The notes under the pieces: model-generated | Told to the model about the DNA's origin: nothing | The model's input: only the letters and a program-made list of their open reading frames with translations | The model's database searches: none | Position numbers and translations under genes: made by a program | NCBI RefSeq assembly: GCF_010389155.1 | Contig: NC_057763.1 | Span: 9,362,649-9,426,648 of the forward strand | Source of the DNA: Erigeron canadensis | Taxonomy: Eukaryota > Streptophyta > Magnoliopsida > Asterales > Asteraceae | Direction: 5' to 3' | DNA length: 64,000 nucleotides | Shown: piece after piece, positions 23,849-35,007 of the stretch | How the letters are laid out: each line of letters begins with the position of its first letter | How positions within the stretch are numbered: position 1 is the first letter of the stretch

Positions 23849-24468
23849 TTCGATCTTGAAAAAAGATTTTGTATAATTTTTTTATAAAAGATAATCATGA
23901 TAAAAATATATAGATAAAGATTATTTATACGTCTATGAACATGCATGTTAAACAAAATTATTTAAGGTTTTTTAGTTAAATTTTAGAATATAAGTTTGAC
24001 ATTATGAAGATAGATAAATATAAAACTGTAATTTATATAGTGGTATCTTTTTTTCTTATATCTTTACAGATTGAAATTTAGCTAAATAATATTTAGTATG
24101 TACTTGATAGTATTAAAATAATATATTTTTTTTCCAAGATTCCTTATTTATTACTAGGTTGTTAACTCCATAATTTATTAAAATAATATTTAAGTTATCT
24201 AATTCAATTTAATAAGATATATATATATATATATATTATCTCACCCATATTAATAAAACTAGAAGGATATTCATACAAAGCAACAACAGTGGCGTGACAG
24301 TGTGATGGTGGGGGCGCCAACTGTTGGCGGCGACAACATCTCTTAAAATTCCTTATAGATTGCTTTAGAATTTGTATTTTAATTTGGAAAACTTACGGTA
24401 ATTTCTTACCTTCATCAATATCGACCTACTTAAGCAGAGTTTAAACAGACTTTTGCACTTGAATATAT
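23849..24468. other. Gene-free AT-rich stretch
   Basis: Contains a TA microsatellite (about 24218-24235) and a GC-rich patch (GGTGGGGGCGCCAACTG, about 24308-24324). No gene recognised. Confidence 0.4.
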
Positions 24469-25800
24469 TGATGTGTCATATTTTATACCATTTCCCACGT
24501 GATTTTATAACCAATTATTCGTTATTTTTATAGTTTTATATCCAACTTTCGATGCTTTGAAAGTGTGTTAAGTGTTTTCAGGTTGAAAATTGATTAGACG
24601 AATGAATTGGTTGAGTTTGATGATATATGGAAGAAACGGGAGGAAGATTCGGTTGAAATCAAGCTAAAGACGAAGAAAACGAATCATGGAGTTTGTAACT
24701 GCCGTTACTGGAGTAACGGCCGTTATAAAGGGGGTTTGTGGTTTCTCCTATAACTGGCAGTTAGGTCACAAATGGCTGTTAGAATTTAATTAGCATGTAA
24801 CGACCGTTATCCTACTAACGCCCATTAGTCCTCTAGTACAAATGTAACAGCCAGTTACTACACTAACGGCCGTTACACGCTGATGACATATATATACTCG
24901 ATTAGGGCTCTATTAACAGCACGAATCTTTGGCAATTTTTATTTAGGTTTCTCATAGTTCTTAGCCTTTTGGAGCAAACAAGTTGTTAGGGTTTCACATC
25001 TTTTCAGCTTTGGATTGTAATCATCATTGCTACCGGATTATCTTCAATCATTTTGTATAACATGATTTCTTCTCTATTTGTTTGTTCTTGTGTTTTTAAT
25101 ATGAGTAGCTAAATCCTTAGCACCCGCTTGGGTAGTAAGCATGTCATAGGGTCGAATTAATATTGCTTGTAAGTGTTGGACAAGGTTTATATGTTTAATC
25201 GAAGTTCCACATTTATTTGGATTTAAATATTGTTTTCAACTTTTATATTAATTGATTGATAATTGTAATTAGAAGTTCGGGAGAAATCTATGTCATTGTC
25301 AATTGATTTATGAAATGGTTAATCGGTCTATAATTAACCTAAAATCATTGGAGTTCGGGAGAAATCAACGATAAAGATTTAAACAATTAAATTCATTTTG
25401 AGTGTGTAAACGCTTATGATAGAGGGATCTGATTAGGCGAATAAGCAGTTCGGTAGAAAGCTTTTAAAAGATTAAATCATAAAATCAACTCAGGTTTTTA
25501 ATGCTTAACTGTTTAGAGTAGAAATTAAGTGCGGGAGCAATAATTATGTTTTGAGCAGTTAAAGTTTCAAGTATAACGGGAGTTCATCTTGTCTACCTTT
25601 TGAGTCGTTCAACAAATGCAAGTAACATTTAGACCCAATGATTGACATGCGAGCTGACCCAAGTAGGTGTTCCTTTTTAAATCTGTGTTAAGATTCAACA
25701 ACCAAATATTCTCTTGTGATTAATCCTACGAGATTACTGACTTTTCTTACTAACTTTTGCAATGTGGCAATTCGGTCACAAAACCCTCCCTTTTATGACT
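24469..25800 (+). mobile_element. Athila-like solo LTR (approximate ends)
   Basis: It opens TGATGTGTCATATTTTATAC, like element D's LTR (TGATGTGACTAATTTATAC), and continues with GTGTTAAGTGTTTTCAGG, matching D's GTGTTTACAGG. The second half has the same plan as D's LTR: a GAGTAGCTAAAT segment followed by spaced copies of a short motif, here GTTCGGGAGAAAT (25275, 25353 and a variant at 25448). There is no primer-binding site or coding sequence after it. The right end is uncertain. Confidence 0.5.
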
Positions 25801-27361
25801 TATGAAATTACCAAATTAATAAAATCAAATAAACACAACAAATTAGTATATTCAAGCCTTTTGATTTAAATGTAAAAATATATGAAAAACAAAAATGGTG
25901 ACTCAAATATAAATAATGTAAATATTACTTATTTGTAAACGATATTTATTTTATTATTTTTTGATCTGTCATTTTTGTCTCATATCAACACATTGAGACC
26001 TTTTATCGATTTAACTCGATAAATTGCAAGGTACAGTTATGCGTGTGTAAAAATTGGACGTTCTATATAAACTAACAATGGATTAAGATTATGGAAATTG
26101 CTAACTAATGCCTACGGGGCATCAGTTAGAGGGTGTTTAGTGAGCTTCAGGTTTCCTAAAATATTGATAAACGTAATTGATGGCTAATGAAAATGCATGA
26201 GAATTGCTAAATAATGCCCCCGGAAATTAGTTAGTGGGTGTTTAATGAACTTCAAGTTTTTTAAAATATCAATAAATATAATTAATGTTTAATGTAAATG
26301 TATTTTATAGTCATTAAATCAAATTAACTTTTTACCATTTTAAACTGATTCAAAAATACATATTAATCTATTTAAAGTAGTTCATAATTCATTGAATGCA
26401 CATTAATTAATGTTCAAAAGGCAGTTCTTATGTAAAACAAATGGTAATAATATATGGGCAAATATATGTTCCTCATTCTCTGAGGCACATTCGATTGCTA
26501 GCCCCATTAAGATGTTATTAAAAACCATTTGGGAGTGAAAATAAGACAAGATAATGGTGATTGGCTTAATGGTGGTAATCTCGCAACTCGGTTTAGAAGG
26601 TTGTATGCTTTGGCACCATATAAAGAATGTAGCACCATCTAAAGAATGTATCATGTGTGATAATTATTTATGATATGACATGGAAATCCGAATGACATCG
26701 AGATATTTGTGATGACATTATAAGCAATAACTCTTGGCATTGAATAACTTATTGAATCAGTAAGACTTAATGAACAACACGATAAATTTTTGGGAAATTA
26801 TCAAGGTCAAAAAAATAAATGTTAATAAAGTGAAATTGAATAATTTAATTCGTTAATTATTACATAAGAAAAATGTATTTTTGATATATATGAGTATAAA
26901 AATATATTTACTCGCGTATTACGTGATAAAAAGTATCTCGTCTCCGACTGAGCTGATTAGCTGATTCAGTGCCTTTTTTGTGAGTGAAAGTGTGGGTAAA
27001 AAATCTTAAACTTGAAGGTGACCCAAGTTCAGAACTAAGGAGAGGAAAGTATTCAATCCTTAAGGATTGACCAACTTCATAGCACGAATACGAATTAGGT
27101 CTCTTAGCGCGAGTTGGCTATGACATGAAATGTGTAACTCCCTGAAAAGCCTCCCCTTTCAATTGGAGTTCTACGACGGGAGTGGAAATTTTAGATTGAG
27201 TTCTCTTTGTCTCGCCCTTCCAGTCCATTTATCAGTCTACTAGACGAGTGACCGAAAAATAAGTCGAAATAAGCTCCCTAGAGAATCTCTTGACTAGTAA
27301 ATCAAGGAACTCATCCCATCAGTTTGTCAATATATGATATCATAACATGATTCTATTTCTA
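25801..27361. other. Gene-free region with repeats
   Basis: Holds a 107-bp tandem duplication, a truncated Helitron-like tail (CTCGCGTATTACGTG, 26911-26925) and a mixed-composition block at 26930-27320 that I cannot assign. The frame at 26403-26654 shows no recognisable domain. Confidence 0.45.
26092..26312. repeat. Two diverged tandem copies, about 107 bp each
   Basis: ATTGCTAACTAATGCC, then CATCAGTTAGAGGGTGTTTA, recurs as ATTGCTAAATAATGCC and ATTAGTTAGTGGGTGTTTA about 106 bp later. Both then share CTTCA.GTTT and AATAAA..TAATT. Each half carries a weak palindrome around GGCAT/ATGCC. Confidence 0.65.
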
Positions 27362-27391
27362 CTCGCGTATTAAGCGGGACAATCATCTAAT
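27362..27391 (+). mobile_element. Helitron 3' terminus
   Basis: CTCGCGTATTAAGCGGG hairpin, then CTAA followed by T (27387-27391). The upstream words TATATGATATCATAACATG and the hairpin resemble the tail at 22918. Confidence 0.55.
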
Positions 27392-27540
27392 TTAATTATT
27401 AGAACCCTTTGATAAGTTACAACTTTGATTTATAACTATTAAATCATATTTAATTATTTCAAGTTTATAAAATGACAATATTAATATTTATACTTTATAT
27501 GGTTAGACAAAAATCCCCTTTTAAATTATGAACCGTAAAT
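27391..27540. repeat. Repeat family R1, copy 3
   Basis: Aligns with the copies at 20.1 and 22.95 kb: CCCTTTGATAAGTTACAACT, TTGATTTATAACTATTAAAT, AAAATGACAATATTAATA. It again follows a Helitron 3' end directly. Confidence 0.5.
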
Positions 27541-27636
27541 AATAATCTATACTCTCTATATAAACAAACTACCCCCTCCCCATTAAATAATAATCTATAC
27601 TCTCTATATAAACAAACTATCCCCTCCCCATTTCAA
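27541..27636. repeat. Two tandem copies of 48 bp
   Basis: AATAATCTATACTCTCTATA starts at 27541 and at 27589. Each unit ends in CCCCTCCCCATT. The copies are nearly identical. Confidence 0.88.
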
Positions 27637-27663
27637 CTATCTACCTTTGAATTACCAAATATA

Positions 27664-27991
27664 TGTAGATAACACGATTTCATCTTCAAATTCATAGATT
27701 CAATGGTGGATTTGTGTGTGTGTTCTTGGTGTTTTAGTGTGTGTTTCTAGAGAGAGAGAGGAAAGATTGGGATTAAGTGTGTGTAAAATTACAGGAATGA
27801 AATGGAATGGGAAAAAGACTTAAAGTTGTTATGATTTCTAAGGTGTGAGGGATTATTTATAGGCTAACTATACATTTATGCTAATTATCACATCTAGTCC
27901 CTCAACCTTAGAAATCATTTATCTATGACTTAACAACAAGTATGTCTACTAATCTTAAATTACAATTTATCACTATGTTGAATTTCTAACA
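27664..27991 (-). repeat. 3' LTR of element A
   Basis: 328 bp, TG...CA ends. It contains a GT/GA-rich segment (TGTGTGTGTGTTCTTGG, AGAGAGAGAGG) and, on the transcript strand, a TATA-like CTATAAATAA block. Directly inward lies the polypurine tract. Confidence 0.93.
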
Positions 27992-28002
27992 TTCTCCCCC
28001 TT
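27992..28002 (-). other. Polypurine tract of element A
   Basis: TTCTCCCCCTT on the plus strand is AAGGGGGAGAA on the element's own strand, abutting the 3' LTR. It primes plus-strand DNA synthesis in LTR retroelements. Element B has the same 11 bases at 45710-45720. Confidence 0.85.
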
Positions 28003-28189
28003 AGTGATATATTGTAATGAATGAAGTACGTGTTATCTTGTCTTGTAGGAATGAAATTGATGAGTCCGGTGGTGAAGATAATTGGTTTGTTGAAACAAGT
28101 AGTTGGATAACTTGATTCAATCTTGGTCTTGGACTTCTTGAAGTTAAATCATGAGATGATTCTCAATGTTCGTTTCGATCAGAGAATAA

Positions 28190-28313
28190 AGAGTGTGTGT
28201 ATTGAATCTTTGAAGATTGTTGAATCATGAATCAGAGTTGTCTTTTGAGAAAGAGTGTGTGTATTGAATCTTTGAAGATTGTTGAATCATGAATCAGAGT
28301 TGTCTTTTGAGGT
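28190..28313. repeat. Two tandem copies of 62 bp in element A
   Basis: AGAGTGTGTGTATTGAATC starts at 28190 and 28252, each running to GAGTTGTCTTTTGAG. Element B has a single copy (about 45930), so the duplication occurred in A after the two split. Confidence 0.88.
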
Positions 28314-28974
28314 GCGGAAGGTATGAACTTGGTTTTGGTTTGTCAATCTTCGAATCTTGAGTGAAATTCATCTTCTTGGAATGAAGTATCATGAACTTGT
28401 ACTCTCCTCCTTGATGTATGCATTGGAGCTTCTTGAACGAGTTCAATTGTATGACTTGAAGATCTTGAATGGAATATGTTGATGAAGACTCTTTTGAAGC
28501 TTTATTTCTATGTCTAGAATCTTCAAATCAATCTTTCAACTTCTTGTAGCTTTGATCTTTGTCACAATAACTTGAACACTTTGGAGAGTAAACTTTTGAA
28601 TGAAGTTTGGATAAGTCTCTTATGAAGTGATCATGCTCCCCCTCAATCCATGTAAACATTTTGGAGCATCTTTGAACATTTGTTCCATCTTGAGATGATA
28701 TCCTTTCATCTTTGGTCTCATTCTTATCTTTGTAATCAATGTAGATTTCCTCCTTTTTCAAAATCAAGAACTCAAACAACTAAAATCTAGTGAGAATCTA
28801 AGCTCAATTGACTGAAATGTTTTGTAAATCTTTGACAAGTTAATCTGAAGAAACTAGATTATTTCTCTTTACTATCTTATTTCTTCCCCAATTAATCAAT
28901 CATAATCTTTTCTCTCCCTCATAATGACAAAGTTGGGAACCAATGTCATTATGCAAACATTGATTGAGAAAATG

Positions 28975-29289
28975 TCACAAGAAATATGACAAACTAAAAC
29001 TAGATACACATTGAGAAATATCAACCATCAACATATCAACCCAAACCATTAGCCCAACCCAAAGAATCCTAAGGTTAACTAAAAGTAAGGTTGAAGTTGT
29101 TGATACAAATGTTATAGAATGGTGTTGGTGGTTTTTGTGTTTGTGAGATGAGAAATGAAAACCGGATAAGAATGATCCGTTAACATATTCAAAAATAAAA
29201 AGAATTAATGAAATGACCAATACAAATGTATAACATTTTTCGGATTTCCTATGTATCATTGAGACATGCACAAAAAAATGTTCTAACAT
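28975..29289 (-). CDS. Small hydrophobic ORF of 104 residues in the 3' region of element A
   Basis: It reads MLEHFFVHVSMIHRKSEKCY and then a hydrophobic run FVLVISLILFIFEYV that could cross a membrane. The aligned region of element B (46441-46834) has the same N-terminal half (MLEVCFVHFSMIRRKSDKWY, then FLSVISLILSIF) but is split by a frameshift. It may be a small accessory protein or simply conserved nucleotide sequence that happens to be open; synonymous-site bias would be needed to tell. I assign no function. Confidence 0.3.
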   Translation of the reverse strand: MLEHFFVHVSMIHRKSEKCYTFVLVISLILFIFEYVNGSFLSGFHFSSHKHKNHQHHSITFVSTTSTLLLVNLRILWVGLMVWVDMLMVDISQCVSSFSLSYFL

Positions 29290-30397
29290 AGTTCGGTCTG
29301 CGGCTTTTCAACCACTAGATAGCTCTAAAGAATATAAATCATGGTTAGTACAGCCGAAGCGTTTGATAACCACAATCTATTATCCTTAAATACTTTTAGG
29401 TAAAATCCGAGGTCACTGTTAGACTTCTCGTTCACTCAATAATCACATAAGTGTAATTATGAGACCTACATTCAACGTTGGAAAAAATGTTAGCATTGGT
29501 AGGATTTCCATTTGATCATCGTGGAATATCAAAGGATATCACTACAAATGTTACGGCTATATCACAAAGATAAGCAATAATATCACAAAGATATGACTCA
29601 AATGTGTCTTAAGAAAATGAATAATAATCAAATTAATGATCAAGCAAGATAGCTCTAGACACAACGTGATCAAATGAAGGTGGGGACTGGAGCAGAGTGT
29701 CGCCCTTATTCAATATCAACATCTTCCAAATGAAGAGTCAATAGAAATGTGAAAATCTCCGTGAGAAATGAAACAAGTATTTGTTAAGAAACACTTGAGT
29801 GGTTAGGTAAAGATGTGCATCGCTTCACTGGGTCCATGAAGTCTTTATCAAGATATCAACAAATGATATCCGATAAAAATTTGTTTCACCCGGCGATTTG
29901 AGAATTTAGGGAAGGGTATCATTTCTTTTAACCCTTTTCTCACAACATATCACCGTAACCTCTCACTTTTCGACTTTACTCCCTCCATCCTATTTTCACG
30001 AAACCATCATCACTCAAAATACCCTTACTATCTAATGAAAGAATTGAATACTCCCGGGGTAGAACTTATCGGCGATGATAAAGTTCATGGAGTGAATTAA
30101 TCGCTCAAGTGCAAACTAATCACCGAACTTCAATTGATGAAAAGTCATTTGAAAATCATCAAACGTGTGTATGAAAAGATTTAAAAACACATTTGAAGTT
30201 TTGGAAGTTTTGAAATCACAAACTCCCCCTTAATCTATGCAAAGTTAGATCAAAATGTTTTTCATAGAAAGGTAGAGCAAAATTTGTTTTTGTGAAAACA
30301 AAAAGAGTAAAATCTTTGTTGTGATATATACAGAAAAATTTGAGAGTCTAATGTGAACAAGATTTTAAGAAACACAAAGTTTTGCTTCAACAACAAT

Positions 30398-30585
30398 GTT
30401 CATAGTAAGACTGCTAGGGAGTACACAAAGGCGTTCGATCCTTCACATCTTACATTAATAAGTTGGATGCAAATAAACACTTTAAGCAAAAATTTTTTTA
30501 ACTCAATCAATTGTTCAAGATGAGACAACCAGGGAGTACACAACGGCGTTTGATCCTTCGCTTCTCATATCAACAATTGAGAGTT
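30398..30585 (-). other. Type I hairpin modules of element A (two)
   Basis: Two modules share the core GAGTACACAA.GGCGTTYGATCCTTC (with one variable base), at about 30419 and 30534. Each core is flanked by arms that can pair: AGTAAGA with TCTTAC in the first, CAATTGTTCAAGATGAG with CTCATATCAACAATTG in the second. Element B has the matching modules at 47911-48115. Confidence 0.6.
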
Positions 30586-30705
30586 TTGGAAAAAAATTTG
30601 TTCAACAATAAAGAGTAACAAATTCTTTTGGCGGGAAAAATAATTTTTGCCCAGGGTCTTCAAAAGAAATCATGAAAGCCTCTTTTGGAAATAAATAAAA
30701 CTATG

Positions 30706-30800
30706 AAGCACGGGTTATACACAGAGTATGTATAAGCCACTTTGATATAAATAAATCATTGAAACACGGGTTACATACATAGTATATGTAAACCACCTGT
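30706..30800 (-). other. Type II 55-bp hairpin repeats of element A (two units)
   Basis: Two units begin CGGGTTATACA (30710) and CGGGTTACATA (30766). Each has a 7-bp stem around a 7-base loop: TTATACA with TGTATAA, TTACATA with TATGTAA. The array stops at the deletion junction near 30800, where element A jumps to gag sequence. Element B keeps four units at 48166-48366. Confidence 0.65.
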
Positions 30801-33433
30801 TGAATTAACACTAAGAAGATTAGAACGAGGGTTTTTGAACACTTTCATCCTTTTAGAGTCTTTTGTAGGTGCGGAAATTTCTTGTTTCTTTGGTTTATCG
30901 TGAGAAAACCACCCATATCCATCCCTATATCTAGTTGTACCATTTGAAGTATCCCTAGTTAGCGAAACTGAGCTAGACTTAGATACCTTAGGTAATGAGC
31001 TAAATTGAGAGTTAGATGAAGAAACATTAGGATTTTCTTTCGGAAGTTTCACTTTAGTGTACTTTGTTCTGGGAATGGTCTCAACTTGTTTGGTTTTGAA
31101 ATGATTATCCGGGGTAGGACACTTTGGTTTTAAGTTATTGATTTTTGATGGTCTTTGGTTAAGTCTTGACGAGTTTGGAAATAACTCGTTTCTTTGAATA
31201 ATATGAAGTTGGAGCTTTAGAAAATGGGTTTTGAGATTCCTCATTTGTTTCAACTTTGATTTTGGTAGATTTAATCTTTTTCTCAGTTTCTGAATCAAAA
31301 ACATATTCTCCCTCCATTAATTTATCAAAATCATCTTTTGTGAAGAATTTCACTGGAGGTTGATTAGTTTTAAATTCTTTTGAAATTTTTGAAAAAACAG
31401 GAATCTTGTGATCCAACTTTACATCATGGGTAGTCTCAGAAATTAGGTCAACTTGAACTAGCACATCTTTGGTTTCACAAGAAATTTGAGTAGAAGTATC
31501 AACACCTATACTAGCACTAAGCTTAGGGTGAACAACTAACTCATCAAGAGTATCACAAGTGAAAAACCTATAGAAGTACCATATCAAAACTAAACTATGT
31601 GCAAGTTCATCATTAGATAAATTAGGTTGCACATAATCATCAGCTATAACAGTAGCAGCATTTTGACATGGACATTCAAGAGAATCAGTCAGGGTTTGAG
31701 TGGAGGAATTTGTAGATGAAACACAAGTAGTTTGGGTTGAATGTTCTACTAAATCACTTAGGTCAGTTTGAGTAGATACATTTACACAAACTTTCTTAGC
31801 ATGTACAACAACCAATTTATCCTTTGAATTTGGACTTTGAGACTTGAGATGATCAATAACATTTTGTTGAGATTCCACCTTTTGTTGCAAACCTTCTATT
31901 TGTTTTTCCAAAATTGTGGATGGAACATACATTTTAGTAGGTTTAGGTGAATCACCAATGGACTATTGGTTTTGAAAATTTGATGCTATTTCTTCCAATT
32001 TAAAAATTGAAGACTCTTTTGTTTTGTAAGAAGCATTTAGAGCATCATAATTAACCAAAAAAATCATCTTTTGGTTTCTCAACTTCATCTGTCTCAAATT
32101 CGTTATCCAATGGACGAATAAATTGTTGTACCATACCAAGTCGAAGAAATTTTTCATCATACAAAGGTTCTATTTCATCCTTGGCTTTTTGCAATGGTGT
32201 GATATTCTCAAATCCCAACCCGAGAAGAAGATCATCTTTTGCAATTTCCGACTTGTTAAAATAGGCAGTGAAATCCAAGAGAGAGTTTTGTTCAACTTTA
32301 TATAACTTCTCTTGATAGAAAAGTATATTCTTTTTAAATTCCTCAACTTGTTTTTCAAGATTTCCAATCTCAACGCCTTTTAGAAAACAAGTATGATTTA
32401 AGCTAGAAATCTTCCTTCCGAGTTCAACGTTGTTTGGTTTAGCTTCTTGAAGCTTCTTATTGAGAATATCAACATCCATTTGTCTAGCATTTGCCCGAAG
32501 CCATTCATTGGTCTTTTGAATTTCAAGATCTTGATTGGCTTTTTCAAGATCTTGAATGGTCTTGTCAAGATTAAGACATTTTTGTAATAACTTAGAATCA
32601 GGAGAGGCATTCAACTCACATTCTTTAACCAACATCTTTTCTTTATATGATTGAAAGTCTTGTTTAATAGTATCATGATCAAAAGGTAATTTTGAATGTT
32701 CTTCAAGAAGTTTTGAAAATTCACTTTTAGATAATGAAATACTATTTTGCAAATTTTTGTTTTTGTTGGCTAAAGTCTTAATATGAGTTGTCAAGTTAGA
32801 TAGAGCTAAATTAAGTGACTCTTTATCTCTAACTAATGAAAAAGTAGAGTTAAGATTTACCTTATCATCAGGGTACTCATCATCAGTGCTTTCAGCCTCA
32901 AGAGCTTTGATGAACTTGATATTTAACTCAATCTCTGATTTCTTGACATTGTTCTTCCTAAGTTCATTTATGACATTGTAGAATCTACAGTAGACAGCCT
33001 CTAGAGATTCATTTGGCAATTTGCTGAAGTTGTCAAACTCAGTCAACACATTTGTCAATCTTATTGTTGAAGTCAAGTCAGATCCTTCCATTTGTCTTGC
33101 CACCTCGTCCCATATCTCCTTGGCTGTATCATAAGAATCTACAGAACCATAGATTTCATCTGGTAGTGCTTTGTATAAGCATGATCTACCTCTGTTATCT
33201 GCAGCTATTCGATCTTTTTGTTCAGCATTCAAAAGATCAAGAGTGAGTATTGCACTGGTAGTGGGATGGTGATGAACTGCAAGTCCATTAAGAATGGAAT
33301 CTTTAAGTAGGTGACCATTTGGTTGACATTCCACATAGTCCATGAATCTTTTCTTCCATAGTCCATAAGAACCACGGTAGAGAACTGGAGGTCTTGTATC
33401 GGAACCTAATGCCAATGCTTCATGAGAAGCCAT
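30801..33433 (-). pseudogene. gag of Copia element A, broken and internally deleted
   Basis: The start is the ATG at 33433 (MASHEALALGSDTRPPVLYR), matching element B's gag start; the open frame upstream is not used in B. The N-terminal half is a UBN2-type Copia gag domain. Next come long charged coiled-coil stretches (for example DLEKANQDLEIQKTNEWL). About 185 residues in, the sequence jumps from FIKALEA to STDDEYPDD; element B has its zinc knuckle between these points, so A lost it in frame. The frame breaks near 32060 and 31200, and the sequence ends at the deletion junction near 30800, after LLSVNSTG. It cannot bind RNA through a zinc knuckle. Confidence 0.85.
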
Positions 33434-34665
33434 TTGTAAGAGATTTGTTTTGAAACTTGAAATGAAATGAGAGTTTGTAAAAATCATGAAATGAAATGAT
33501 CTTGGTGAAGATCGTTCTAGGTGAAGATCGTTTTGGAAGATCGTCCTAGATTTGAAGAAAGAAGTAAGACGATTTAATGGAAGATCGTCTTGGAAGAAAT
33601 TCAGTGGAATTTGTCTAAGTATGAAATGAAATTGAAATTGAGATATGTTTTTGGATTTTTAAAAATGGGAATTGAAATTGAATTAAAGAAAATTGAAATG
33701 AAAAAAAAATGAAAGATTAGAGATTTGGAAGTAAAACGATCTTGAAGGAAGATCGTCTTTTAAGTTTCAAAGAAAATGAGACCGTCTTGAGTTGAAGATC
33801 GTCTTAAGGTACTTTTCAGAAACAAAATCCAAGTGTTTTGAAGAAACTTGGATAGAATTTCAGTATGAAATGGAAGAAATGTAATTGAGCAAAACCAATC
33901 TAGAAGATCAGTTACCCAAGAAGTGTGTGATTCCCAATCACAACAACTTCAAATAAACAACCAAACACACCAACTTTCAGAGAGAAACTAAGACGATCTT
34001 GGTCAGGATCGTCCTAGGATCAGAAAATGAGACGATCTTGGGGAAGATCGTCTTATAATTTTGAATTGACCAGCTGATTAGTTAGCCACAAACCGATCCT
34101 TACGGATTAGTTAGCCACAAACAAACATTTCACACTACAACCACTTGACAGAACGATCTTGTGAAGATCGTCCTACAAGCCACAACAACAAAAAAAATGA
34201 AGTATTAAGCACTAAGACGATCCTGGGAAGATCGTCCTAGTGAGGATCGTCTTGTGATCATCTTCTTCATCAGGAAACAAGTCATTTTCATGAACTCCAT
34301 TGATGACTTCTTAAAACTTCAATATCTTCTGAATTACTTGGAGTTAGAACTTGAAATCACTTGCAAAATGTTTGTTTTCACCTTCGCAACAAATCCTTAA
34401 ACAAAATTCAGCTAAAAACACAACAGAATCAAATCCCAAATTTTAGCGCCAAAAACTCAAAATTCAATCTCGAGTTGTAGATCGAATTGGAACTCGAAAC
34501 TTGACAGGAATGTGTTTCAAACTATCAGGAAACTAATTGTAAACAAAAATCTATGATTTTATCCAATTTTATCGATGAAAAATGAAGAACAAGTTACGGT
34601 TTGAAGAACAAGTTGAAGAATCTGTGATTGAATTCAGTAATTGATCGATATCAGAATGATGTTTT
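33434..34665 (-). other. 5' leader of element A with a hairpin array
   Basis: The 1.2 kb between primer-binding site and gag has no coding frame but carries at least seven short inverted repeats built on GACGATCTT / AAGATCGTC (for example 33497-33516, 33567-33590, 33733-33758, 33991-34013, 34030-34053, 34151-34173, 34214-34236). Most stems are 7-9 bp with loops of 3-7 bases. Element B has a matching array with different stem sequences. Confidence 0.7.
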
Positions 34666-34677
34666 GCTCTGATAGCA
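34666..34677 (-). other. Primer-binding site of element A
   Basis: On the element's strand it reads TGCTATCAGAGC, one mismatch from the initiator tRNA-Met complement TGGTATCAGAGC, two bases inside the 5' LTR. Confidence 0.75.
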
Positions 34678-34679
34678 CA

Positions 34680-35007
34680 TGTAGATAACACGATTTCATC
34701 TTCAAATTCACAGATTCAATGGTGGATTTGTGTGTGTGTTCTTGGTGTTTTAGTGTGTGTTTCTAGAGAGAGAGAGGAAAGATTGGGATTAAGTGTGTGT
34801 GAAGTTACAGGAATGAAATGGAATGGGAAAAAGGCTTAAAGCTGCTATGATTTCTAAGGTGTGAGGAGTTATTTATAGGCTAACTATACATTTATGCTAA
34901 TTATCACATCTAGTCCCTCAACCTTAAAAATCATTTATGTATGACTTAACAACAAGTATGTCCACTAATCTTAAATTACTATTTATCACTATTTAGAATT
35001 TCTAACA
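34680..35007 (-). repeat. 5' LTR of element A
   Basis: 328 bp, same ends and internal layout as the copy at 27664-27991. ATATA follows it directly and matches the five bases before the other LTR. Confidence 0.93.

Larger units (their letters stand above)
28003..30397 (-). other. Long 3' non-coding region of element A
   Basis: About 2.4 kb between the deletion junction and the polypurine tract. It aligns along its length with 45721-47910 of element B, so it is an inherited part of the family. It contains one small frame (28975-29289, listed separately) and a 62-bp tandem duplication absent from B. Sirevirus-type Copia elements carry an envelope-like ORF here, but I see no such gene. Confidence 0.6.
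27664..35007 (-). mobile_element. Copia element A: complete ends, internally deleted
   Basis: Two 328-bp LTRs (27664-27991 and 34680-35007) start TGTAGATAAC and end TTTCTAACA on the plus strand. ATATA flanks both sides (27659-27663 and 35008-35012), a perfect 5-bp target duplication. The primer-binding site is at the right and the polypurine tract at the left, so the element runs on the minus strand. The LTRs differ at about 14 of 328 positions by eye. Compared with its relative B, it lacks all of protease, integrase and RT/RNase H and a second block containing the gag zinc knuckle. It could move only with enzymes supplied by another element. Confidence 0.93.

Noticed and set aside
26930..27320. 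A mixed-composition block as a further SINE or LTR
   Set aside because: I could not find pol III boxes, terminal motifs or a second copy in the window.
27664..28012. Start of an autonomous gene after ATATATGTAGATAAC
   Set aside because: It is the LTR of element A. The paired copy at 34680 and the ATATA duplications settle this.
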